Source of the DNA: Emticicia sp965283955
GTDB lineage: Bacteria > Bacteroidota > Bacteroidia > Cytophagales > Spirosomataceae
NCBI GenBank assembly: GCA_965283955.1
Contig: CBDIQW010000001.1
Location: 3,596,001-3,660,000, forward strand
Reading direction: 5' to 3'
Length of the DNA stretch: 64,000 bases
In this document: positions 26,983 to 33,937 of the stretch, piece by piece
Numbering within the stretch: position 1 is the stretch's first letter
How the letters are laid out: the number at the start of each line of letters is the position of its first letter
Notes under the pieces: generated by a model
The model's input: the letters and a program-made list of their open reading frames with translations, nothing else
What the model was told of the DNA's origin: nothing
The model's database searches: none
Made by a program: the position numbers and the translations under genes

Positions 26983-27010
26983 GCTTTGATGGAAAATGTT
27001 TTAGCTTTTC

Positions 27011-27130
27011 TTTTTGGTAGGGTTCGACTACGCTTACCCACCGAAAAATTCAAAAATTTGGGATGTTTAGTTTACTCACCATTGAAAATCTTAGAATCGT
27101 TGCCTGAGCGGAGTCGAAGGCAACGATTCT
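27011..27130. repeat. Palindromes: GGTAGGG..CCCACC and a 13-bp CGTTGCCT stem
   Basis: An imperfect TTTTTGGTAGGG / CCCACCGAAAAA pair (27011-27046), then a perfect 13-bp stem AGAATCGTTGCCT (27093-27105) / AGGCAACGATTCT (27118-27130) around GAGCGGAGTCGA. Both recur in the same order at 9605-9719, so this is a two-part mobile-like unit. It lies after the DUF4349 gene. Confidence 0.75.
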
Positions 27131-27136
27131 GAGATT

Positions 27137-28048
27137 TCATGAAACCTTCAAAGTTTTTCTTCGTACAAAATAATAAACTACTCCACCAACTACCCAAAGT
27201 GGCCAAAACTTCATGAGAAATACGAGTAAATCTTCCAAAACTAACCAACCATCTTTGAGTGAATCTCCGACTTGAAGGAAGATATTTGGGCGATATGGTT
27301 CTATATTTTTTATATTGGGGAGAACTGTTTTTTGTATAGATTCGGCTTGGTAGATTTGAAGCGTCACAACGCTGAAATTTACTCGGTCTTCGATGCTTTG
27401 TTGGTCAACTTTATAATTATCGGCTTGGTTTTCGTGGGTTAAAACTTCTTTCTCGGCTTCGGAGGCTATCGTGATATTTCCTTTTTTCTTATCAATATTG
27501 GTTTTGTTTCTATCCGAAAAGCTTTCTAAACGTTTGATTTTTAGAGAATTACCCAATAATAGCAGCGAAGCATCATCGGTTCTTAGTTCGCAATTATCCC
27601 AATAATCTACCATTTTGAAGACATCTCTCAGTAAACTATCAAGCTGTTGGTTGGGGACTCTAATCGTGAGTTCGTTTCTGACAATAAATTCTTCGACTTC
27701 TACCAACGAATCGGCACTAATTTGAATCTTCTTACTTACAGAAGGTTCGCTTCTCAGACTCATACTGCTCACATAACCGCCATATTTATTGGTTAGATCA
27801 TGAATTCGTTGGGTGGTTTGTTTTACGTCTTTCACTCTGAACTTACTTTCGGCGGTACGGACAAATTTTTTGCCTTTAAGTGCTTTGTTTTTCGTAAGGT
27901 TTGAGTTGTCGGGGATAATTGAACTTGAATCGACCGTCATTTCTGATGAAATATCAGCATTTTCGTTTTTTGCACCATTGGAGCAAGAAATGGAGAAAAT
28001 ACTGGCGATAAACAAAAAAAGAGCGAGGTAAACAAAAGATGGTTTCAT
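27137..28048 (-). CDS. DUF4349 domain lipoprotein
   Basis: About 303 residues. I start it at ATG 28048, which gives a lipoprotein signal (SFVYLALFLFIASIFSISC). DUF4349 body: FRVKDVKQTTQRIHDLTNKYGGYV, TIRVPNQQLDSLLRDV, RLESFSDRNKTNIDKK, then ESIEDRVNFSVVTLQIYQ-like strands, and a C-terminal membrane helix (FWPLWVVGGVVYYFVRR) with a basic tail. Members are envelope proteins of unknown function, some linked to MacB-like systems. The chain spans from a lipidated N-terminus to an inner-membrane C-terminus. Confidence 0.88.
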   Translation of the reverse strand: MKPSFVYLALFLFIASIFSISCSNGAKNENADISSEMTVDSSSIIPDNSNLTKNKALKGKKFVRTAESKFRVKDVKQTTQRIHDLTNKYGGYVSSMSLRSEPSVSKKIQISADSLVEVEEFIVRNELTIRVPNQQLDSLLRDVFKMVDYWDNCELRTDDASLLLLGNSLKIKRLESFSDRNKTNIDKKKGNITIASEAEKEVLTHENQADNYKVDQQSIEDRVNFSVVTLQIYQAESIQKTVLPNIKNIEPYRPNIFLQVGDSLKDGWLVLEDLLVFLMKFWPLWVVGGVVYYFVRRKTLKVS

Positions 28049-28194
28049 AGTTAGACTGTGTTTTAGTTTCACAGAAAACGTATGGAGTCATCTTCTTATT
28101 TTATAATTTTAAGAATATTTTAAGTTTATTTTAAGAATATTTTAAAATAATATATTTTACCACTCTATCGCTGACTAAATCTAAAACTGTTGCT

Positions 28195-28202
28195 TACCTT
28201 TG
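28195..28202 (+). promoter_or_regulatory. -7 element TACCTTTG upstream of the 106-residue protein
   Basis: TAnnTTTG match 30 bases before ATG 28232; no clear -33 element. Confidence 0.55.
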
Positions 28203-28231
28203 AAATAACAAATTTATGAATTGAATTAGAA

Positions 28232-28552
28232 ATGTCGAAAGAAGAACGTATCGAGCAGTTAGAAGCCTATAAACTCAAAGAAAGGTTTACGTTAGATGAT
28301 TGGGAAGACCGAGAAGTGGAAATGCCTATACCAGAATTAGTGATGCTGATGAAATTGGAAGTGATAAAATTCACTAATTTTCTGATTGCCCAACTCAAAG
28401 CCGATGTTGAAAACTTGCAAACCAAAACCCAATTGTATTTCAATGCGTGGGACAATGAGTTTTTCGACCAAGACCAAACCGAATTTATTGTAGAAGTTGA
28501 GTACGAAGCTATGAGAATTGCGGGCGTTGATGGCGATAAAATGATGATTTAG
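28232..28552 (+). CDS. Acidic protein of unknown function upstream of a WYL regulator
   Basis: 106 residues, acidic and mostly helical (MSKEERIEQLEAYKLKERF; LVMLMKLEVIKFTNFLIAQL; EFIVEVEYEAMRI), no signal or membrane segment. I recognise no family. It has its own promoter element and is followed 19 bases later by a WYL-type regulator, so the two are probably one operon; it might be a partner or target of that regulator, but this is inference. Confidence 0.75.
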   Translation: MSKEERIEQLEAYKLKERFTLDDWEDREVEMPIPELVMLMKLEVIKFTNFLIAQLKADVENLQTKTQLYFNAWDNEFFDQDQTEFIVEVEYEAMRIAGVDGDKMMI

Positions 28553-28571
28553 AAATATTTACAGGAATCTG

Positions 28572-29288
28572 ATGGAAGACAATAACCTTCAAAGGCTTTC
28601 TCGGCTAACTGCCATTCTGACGACTCTACAAACCAAACGTTTGATAACAGCAACTGAGTTATCCCGAAAATTTGGGGTGAGTGTTCGTACAATTTATCGA
28701 GATATTCGAGCTTTGGAGGCTTCAGGCATTCCGATTTTTACCGAAGAAGGTAAAGGTTATTCGCTCGTGGAAGGCTATCGTTTACCGCCCGTTTCTTTTT
28801 CTGAAAGCGAAGCCAACGCCTTGATAACAGCCGAACATTTGGTTTTAAACAATCAAGATAAATCATTTATTGAAAATTATTCGAGTGCCGTTGCCAAAAT
28901 CAAAGCCATTCTGCGATACGATACCAAAGACAAAGTAGAATTACTCTCGAATCGGGTGTACGTCTGGCAAAGTCCAACCGAACAAGGCAAAAGTCAGCAC
29001 CTTGCTACACTGCAACTTGCCCTTACCCATTTCAATTTGGTCAAGATTACTTATCAGACTGTGAATAATGAAGAAACAACGCAACGAATTGTTGAACCTT
29101 TTGCCACGTATTGCCTTGGAAAAGACAACTGGTTGTTGCTTGCATGGTGTCGACTGCGTAAAGATTTTAGAAATTTTAGAATTGATAAAATACGCCAACT
29201 TGAGGTGCTAAATGAGAAGTTTCAGCCTCATCCGATGACCCTCGACGAATATTATGAAAAATTTGTTCAACCACAAATCAACCCCTGA
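28572..29288 (+). CDS. YafY-type transcriptional regulator (HTH + WYL domain)
   Basis: 238 residues. N-terminal winged helix (RLTAILTTLQTKRLITATELSRKFGVSVRTIYRDIRALE, residues about 7-45, given in part), then a WYL ligand-sensing domain (about 130-225) with KITYQTVNNEETTQRIVEPFA, NWLLLAWCRLRKDFRNFRID. WYL proteins sense nucleotides or nucleic acids and often control DNA-damage and defence genes. The next gene is a DinB-family protein 64 bases downstream, which may be a target. Confidence 0.92.
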   Translation: MEDNNLQRLSRLTAILTTLQTKRLITATELSRKFGVSVRTIYRDIRALEASGIPIFTEEGKGYSLVEGYRLPPVSFSESEANALITAEHLVLNNQDKSFIENYSSAVAKIKAILRYDTKDKVELLSNRVYVWQSPTEQGKSQHLATLQLALTHFNLVKITYQTVNNEETTQRIVEPFATYCLGKDNWLLLAWCRLRKDFRNFRIDKIRQLEVLNEKFQPHPMTLDEYYEKFVQPQINP

Positions 29289-29352
29289 CATAGGGCTGTC
29301 ATAGACCACCCCGACCTTTGTATCATTCTTTTAAATCTAAACTTTTTTAATC

Positions 29353-29862
29353 ATGGAGAATGTACAAGAATTAGACGTAGTAACTACCTCAGAAGCACTT
29401 TTAGAACACTGGCAAGGGCACCGCCGTTTGACACGAAAAGTAATTGAGGCCTTTCCCGAAAAAGACTTTTTCAACTTTTCTATTGGTGGAATGCGTCCAT
29501 TTGCACTTTTAGGAATGGAAATCATAGACCTTACCGAACACGGTATCAAAGGTCTTGCAACTGGAATCTATCCCAACGTAAATGAGCTTCCGCATCACGG
29601 AAATAATCCAGCTTTAATCCCAACAACAAAAACTGATTTTTTGATAAAATGGGATGACGTAACTGAGGTTTTGAACGAATATTGGAAACAAATTCCAGAA
29701 GAGCGTTTTCAGGAAATAAATGTGGCTTTTGGAGCTTATGAAAACAAAAATATTGATACAATTCTATATTTTATAGATAACGAAATCCATCACCGAGCTC
29801 AAGGAACAGTCTATTTACGTGCTCTGGGAATTGAACCTCCAATGTTTTGGGATAGAAGTTGA
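29353..29862 (+). CDS. DinB family protein
   Basis: 169 residues with the four-helix DinB/YfiT-like fold: LLEHWQGHRRLTRKVIEAFPEKDF, GGMRPFALLGMEI, and the C-terminal signature IDNEIHHRAQGTVYLRALG. The His pair of the signature would bind metal. These are metal-dependent hydrolases or thiol transferases of mostly unknown substrate. Downstream of the WYL regulator on the same strand. Confidence 0.88.
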   Translation: MENVQELDVVTTSEALLEHWQGHRRLTRKVIEAFPEKDFFNFSIGGMRPFALLGMEIIDLTEHGIKGLATGIYPNVNELPHHGNNPALIPTTKTDFLIKWDDVTEVLNEYWKQIPEERFQEINVAFGAYENKNIDTILYFIDNEIHHRAQGTVYLRALGIEPPMFWDRS

Positions 29863-29877
29863 AAGAAGGGGATGCAA

Positions 29878-29920
29878 AATCAAACAGAGGAATACTTTCA
29901 AAGTATTCCTCTGTTTGATT
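29878..29920. terminator. Perfect 21-bp hairpin between convergent DinB and hflX genes
   Basis: AATCAAACAGAGGAATACTTT (29878-29898; 21 bases, so described by its ends AATCAAAC and TACTTT) is followed by one base and its exact reverse complement to 29920, with T-rich flanks on both strands. Serves both convergent genes. Confidence 0.8.
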
Positions 29921-29933
29921 TCAATTTATTTAT

Positions 29934-31202
29934 CTAAGGCTGCTCAGTTTGCTCCACATCAATTTCCCCCTGCCAATCATACATTGGGTTTTGAGTGGGG
30001 TCCCAATTCGGATAAATCAAGAAGTGTTTTTCTTGAATTTTATTCATTAAAACCTTTCGTAATTCGCCTAAGTTTTCTTTGTGTTCGGCCGAAATAAACA
30101 CAACATTTTCGGTGTTTTTCTTGAGATAGCTACTTTTTAGTTTGTCAAGATTTCTCTGTAAATCATCTTCGGTGATGGTTTCGAGATGTTCGTCGAGGTT
30201 CTCTTCCGATTCAGGTTTGAAGAGGTCGAGTTTATTGAAAACCAGCACCATTGATTTTTCTGATGCCCCGATTTCGGATAAAGTAACATTTACCACTTCA
30301 ATCTGCTCTTCAAACGATGAATGCGAAATATCAACCACATGAACCAAAATATCTGCTTCACGGATTTCGTCCAAAGTTGATTTAAATGACTCGATTAATT
30401 GTGTTGGGAGTTTTCGGATAAAACCAACAGTATCGGTCAGCAAAAATGGAATATTTCCTAAAACAACCTTTCTTACAGTCGAGTCGATGGTGGCGAAGAG
30501 TTTATTTTCGGCAAAGACATCGGTTTTTGCCAATCGACGCATCAAAGTCGATTTACCAACGTTCGTATAGCCTACCAATGCCACACGCACGAGTTGATTA
30601 CGTTCTTTTCTGCGTGTAAAACTCTGTTTATCAATCTTTTCGAGTTTGTCTTTCAAAAACGCAATACGATCTTTTACGATACGTTTATCAGTTTCCAATT
30701 CTTTTTCACCAGGCCCACGCATACCGATACCACCTTTTTGGCGGCTAAGGTGCGACCACATACGGGTAAGGCGAGGCAACATATATTGATATTGAGCCAA
30801 TTCGACTTGGCGTTTTGCTTGGTCGGTTTGGAACCGCTGCGAAAATATATTCAGAATCAACAAACTGCGGTCAAGAATCTTGATTTCAGGAAATGTTGAT
30901 TCAAGATTTCTTACTTGCGGAGCCGTAAGATCATCGTCGAAGATGATGCTATCGACTGGGTTTTCAATCAACCAAATTTTTATTTCTTCTAATTTACCTT
31001 TCCCCACAAAGGTCTTGGAATCAGCACGTTCGAGGCGTTGCGTAAAAACTCGTTTGGTGATTACGCCAGCCGTGGTTGCTAAAAAATCTAATTCATCGAG
31101 ATATTCTTTGGTTCGTTCGGCATTTTGCTTTTGCGTAATGAGACCAACCAAAATTGCAGTTTCTTGCTGCTTTGCTGTAGAAAAAACGGGTGATTTGAAC
31201 AA
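29934..31202 (-). CDS. hflX: GTPase HflX
   Basis: Ribosome-binding GTPase that splits stalled or heat-damaged 70S ribosomes. 422 residues. N-terminal HflX domain with GKGKLEEIK and a Gly-rich segment (RQKGGIGMRGPGEKELETD), then the G domain: G1 VGYTNVGKSTLMRR, G3 TDTVGFIRKLP, G4 VFNKLD, G5 ISAEHKEN. The only start codon in frame before the conserved part is TTG 31202; no ATG exists upstream before a stop, so a TTG start or an unseen break is possible. Confidence 0.95.
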   Translation of the reverse strand: MFKSPVFSTAKQQETAILVGLITQKQNAERTKEYLDELDFLATTAGVITKRVFTQRLERADSKTFVGKGKLEEIKIWLIENPVDSIIFDDDLTAPQVRNLESTFPEIKILDRSLLILNIFSQRFQTDQAKRQVELAQYQYMLPRLTRMWSHLSRQKGGIGMRGPGEKELETDKRIVKDRIAFLKDKLEKIDKQSFTRRKERNQLVRVALVGYTNVGKSTLMRRLAKTDVFAENKLFATIDSTVRKVVLGNIPFLLTDTVGFIRKLPTQLIESFKSTLDEIREADILVHVVDISHSSFEEQIEVVNVTLSEIGASEKSMVLVFNKLDLFKPESEENLDEHLETITEDDLQRNLDKLKSSYLKKNTENVVFISAEHKENLGELRKVLMNKIQEKHFLIYPNWDPTQNPMYDWQGEIDVEQTEQP

Positions 31203-31359
31203 TTGACTAAAAAATTTATTACCTTAAAATAACTGTATTTAGCAACCAAAAGTTTCTTCTGTCTGATTACCATATCACTAAATATAATAAAAATTATTGA
31301 GAAATCCAAATTTCTGACAAATAAGAGCTTTCTATTTTGAGTTTGGTCAAAAAAAATTA

Positions 31360-31515
31360 TTGAGCGGTATAGTGATAAAAAACTTTTTTTGAGTTTAATT
31401 TGTTGATTATAAGTTATTTGTGGAATATGTGTACCGTTTAATCAGTTTTTAAGAAAAGTTTGGCACGTTTTTAGTTTATAAAAAAGTGTTACCGCAAAAA
31501 TGCTATTGAACGGTC
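31360..31515. promoter_or_regulatory. Cluster of ACCGTT-type motifs between hflX and the small RNA
   Basis: TACCGCTCAA (reverse, 31360-31369), TACCGTTTAA (31432-31441), TACCGCAAAA (31490-31499) and GACCGTTCAA (reverse, 31506-31515). They match the ACCGTT core of LytTR/AlgR-type binding sites and the motifs before the LytTR gene at 38.6 kb. The rest of 31203-31694 is AT-rich without genes. Confidence 0.4.
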
Positions 31516-31694
31516 ATAAAGACTTATAACCCATAAAGAAATCGGAATTTTAAAGTCCAATAACAGAAAATATTTGTGATTTAATGAAGCAATTAAAGCA
31601 AATTTTCTGACAAAGGAAAGTTAAAAGGAGGCATCTTAGATATCTCCTTTAGATAAGAAAAGTAAAACAATATTTTTTTTATTCTAAAAATATT

Positions 31695-31702
31695 TAACTT
31701 TG
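31695..31702 (+). promoter_or_regulatory. -7 element TAACTTTG of the small RNA
   Basis: TAnnTTTG match; the RNA would start near 31708. Confidence 0.6.
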
Positions 31703-31707
31703 CTTTG

Positions 31708-31860
31708 GGAAGTTACCCGAAATGGGAATTCCAAGCCGAGAATTTTCAAGAAAGTTCTCATTTTGAAGTCGAATCCAATTATAGAGCTTATACATGGATT
31801 ATTAGGAAAGCACGTAAGTCGGAATCCCTGCCACTATTTTTGAGGTAGGGATTTTTTTTA
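31708..31860 (+). ncRNA. Probable structured small RNA (~150 nt), family not recognised
   Basis: No reading frame, but a -7 element sits just upstream and an intrinsic terminator ends it. Stems: GGAA..CCC/GGG..TTCC (31708-31732), GAGAATTT/AAGTTCTC (31738-31759), AATCC/GGATT around an AT-rich stem (about 31770-31799), and the terminator. GGGAATTCC near 31724 could also pair with GGAATCCC (31821-31828), competing with the terminator stem. A second promoter follows for smpB, so this is a separate unit. 6S-like by size only; I cannot confirm. Confidence 0.6.
31823..31859 (+). terminator. Intrinsic terminator of the small RNA
   Basis: AATCCCTGCC (31823-31832) pairs with GGTAGGGATT (31844-31853) with one G-T pair, followed by TTTTTT. 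Confidence 0.85.
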
Positions 31861-31864
31861 TTTG

Positions 31865-31872
31865 TAACTTTG
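31865..31872 (+). promoter_or_regulatory. -7 element TAACTTTG for smpB
   Basis: TAnnTTTG match directly after the small-RNA terminator; about 120 bases before the smpB ATG. Confidence 0.5.
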
Positions 31873-31879
31873 TCAGAAA

Positions 31880-31985
31880 TTAGCTGTTAGCGTTTAGCTA
31901 TTGGCTTTCGATTCAGAAAGATTAAAACAGTATTTAGAATAGTATTAGAAAAGCTAAGAGCTAATTGCTAATAGCTAAAAGCTTT
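31880..31985. repeat. TTAGCTATTAGCTAA word repeats before smpB
   Basis: TTAGCTGTTAGCGTTTAGC at the left and GCTAAGAGCTAATTGC plus TAATAGCTAAAAGC at the right can pair, so the smpB leader can fold into a long hairpin. Low-complexity intergenic tract. Confidence 0.5.
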
Positions 31986-31992
31986 AGAAAAG

Positions 31993-32448
31993 ATGGCAGA
32001 AAAAGCAGCAAAAAAAGTAGATGTAACGAATAAAAAAGCAAGTTTTGAATTTTTCTTTTTGGAGAAATATTCGGCGGGAATGGTTTTGACTGGTACGGAA
32101 ATAAAATCTATTCGATTGAATAAATTTAGTATGGTCGATGCCTATTGTTTTTTTATCAATAATGAACTTTACGTCAAAAACCTCAATATATCAAAATATG
32201 AACAAGGAACACACTACAACCACGAACCACTCCGTGATAGAAAACTTTTATTGAAGAAAAAAGAATTAAAGAAATTGGCTAATAAATTGACAGATAAAGG
32301 TTTAACGATAATTCCGACAAGACTTTTTATCAATGATGGTGGTTTGGCAAAGTTGGATATTGCATTAGCCAAAGGTAAAAAACTGTACGATAAGCGAGAT
32401 AGCATTAAAGAGCGAGACGTTTCTCGTGAACGTATGCGTGAAGACTAA
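31993..32448 (+). CDS. smpB: SsrA (tmRNA)-binding protein
   Basis: Partner of tmRNA in rescue of stalled ribosomes. 151 residues: NKKASFEFFFLEKYSAGMVLTGTEIKSIR (in part) opens the OB fold, VDAYCFFINNELYVKNLNI and the basic C-terminal tail KGKKLYDKRDSIKERDVSRERM that lies in the mRNA channel. The tmRNA gene itself is not seen in the window. Followed by a strong bidirectional terminator. Confidence 0.97.
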   Translation: MAEKAAKKVDVTNKKASFEFFFLEKYSAGMVLTGTEIKSIRLNKFSMVDAYCFFINNELYVKNLNISKYEQGTHYNHEPLRDRKLLLKKKELKKLANKLTDKGLTIIPTRLFINDGGLAKLDIALAKGKKLYDKRDSIKERDVSRERMRED

Positions 32449-32510
32449 TTTAATGGAGAATTGAGAATGGATAATTCTGCAATACAAGAACTTATTTTAT
32501 CTCAACAAAA

Positions 32511-32549
32511 CAAAAACGGTGAATATTTCTGAAATATTCACCGTTTTTG
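32511..32549. terminator. 18-bp bidirectional terminator between smpB and the OmpA-type gene
   Basis: CAAAAACGGTGAATATTT (32511-32528), three bases, AAATATTCACCGTTTTTG (32532-32549). T/A-rich on both sides. It is framed by GAGAATTGAGAATGGATAAT-like words (32457 and, inverted, 32612). Confidence 0.85.
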
Positions 32550-32654
32550 TTTTATAAAACTATTGTTGACTTAAAGGTTAAATGAATTGGTTTAATTCGC
32601 TGATAATCAGTATTATCCATTCTCAATTATCCATTCTTCATTGTGCTTCAGTAC

Positions 32655-33575
32655 TTACTTAACCTTATCAGGATTCAATAAATCGTAGAATTGGTCAATT
32701 TTTGGCATTAATATAATACGAGTACGACGATTCTTCGCACGATTTTCAGAAGTATCGTTAGTAGTAAGGGCATTAAATTCACCTCTACCTGCTGCAATCA
32801 ACTTATTAGGGTCAATGCCGAAGTTTTGTTGTAATGTACGCACAACTGATGTAGCACGTTTCACGCTCAAATCCCAGTTGTCGTCAAGGCAGTCGGTTTT
32901 GATAGCTACATTATCAGTATAACCTTCAACCATCACCTCTAAATCTGGTCTTGATTTTACGATTTGAGCAATTTTGTTCAACACGGCATTGGCATTTGGT
33001 GAAATTTTCGAGCTTCCTGTGCTAAACAACATCTTATCTGAGATATTAATCATCACCACAGTTTTATCAACTTTTACTTCTACATCTTGGTCGTCAAGCC
33101 CTTGATTCAATACGCTTTTCAAATTAACCGCCAAAGCCAAATTGATAGAATCTGCTTTTGTACGAGCCGCCTGAATTAAATTGATGTATTTGTCTTTAGT
33201 AGCCAGTTGTGATAAAGTTTTGTCGATATTATCATTGGCAGCTTTCGATAACACGGTTAAGTTACCAACTTGCTCCACTTGTTTATCACGCAATTTTCTT
33301 AAATCAGCAACTTGGTCTTTCAAGTCGTTGATTTGCTGGTCACGCTGTTGAACTGTTGCAAGAGTTGCGTTTTTCTGAGCTTCGCTTTCTTGCTGCAATT
33401 TGCTCATACGCTCAAGTTTATCTTTGTAATCTTGTACTGAATCTCCGCATTTGACTAAATCAGCCTGTGCTTTATCGTACTGAGATTGTAAAGCAGTAAG
33501 CTTTTTTTTCGCAACGCACGATGTCAGTGATAAGCCTACAAATAAAACGAGTACTGGTTTTAATGACATTTTCAT
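32655..33575 (-). CDS. OmpA-type peptidoglycan-binding lipoprotein
   Basis: 306 residues. Lipoprotein signal ending in Cys 20 (VLFVGLSLTSC), then a long coiled coil (about 30-110, with DQQINDLKDQVADLRKLRDK), then an OmpA/MotB domain (about 165-295): MLFSTGSSKISPNANAVLNKIAQ, VMVEGYTDNVAI, WDLSVKRATSVVRTLQ, AAGRGEFNAL and NRRTRIILMP, the usual peptidoglycan-binding core. It probably tethers the outer membrane or an envelope complex to the wall. Confidence 0.92.
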   Translation of the reverse strand: MKMSLKPVLVLFVGLSLTSCVAKKKLTALQSQYDKAQADLVKCGDSVQDYKDKLERMSKLQQESEAQKNATLATVQQRDQQINDLKDQVADLRKLRDKQVEQVGNLTVLSKAANDNIDKTLSQLATKDKYINLIQAARTKADSINLALAVNLKSVLNQGLDDQDVEVKVDKTVVMINISDKMLFSTGSSKISPNANAVLNKIAQIVKSRPDLEVMVEGYTDNVAIKTDCLDDNWDLSVKRATSVVRTLQQNFGIDPNKLIAAGRGEFNALTTNDTSENRAKNRRTRIILMPKIDQFYDLLNPDKVK

Positions 33576-33937
33576 GTTTGATTATTATTTATGATTTGGT
33601 TTGAGCTGTAATTAAATGACAAATTTCTATTGTAAAATTGACAAAATAAAATATTTTAAAAAAAGATTCTTATAATTTATCGACGATTTCAATATTAAAC
33701 ATGACGTAAGCAGTTTTTGAGTATTTTTAGACTTTCTATAAAAGCAGTTAACAATATATACGTAAAAATTTTTAAGAAAAGTGGAAGAAATATTATGCCA
33801 GCCCTCAGAATGGGTATTTTTGGGAAATTTTTTAATAAAGTGCGTGTAAAATATTAGACATTCTTGAAAAACATCAAAAACTTCATTTAATTTGTTTAAA
33901 TTCTTTATTTGTAAAATTCAACCATAAGAACGTAGTC
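33576..33937. other. 362-base divergent spacer, nothing recognised
   Basis: AT-rich gap between the divergent OmpA-type and phosphoglucomutase genes. It must hold both promoters, but I see no exact TAnnTTTG at a sensible place, no repeat family and no short gene. Confidence 0.4.

Noticed and set aside
31708..31860. Small RNA as 6S, SRP or tmRNA
   Set aside because: No SRP GGAAGG/AGCA loop, no tmRNA tag or tRNA-like ends; the 6S-type long hairpin with central bubble is not clear. Left unassigned.
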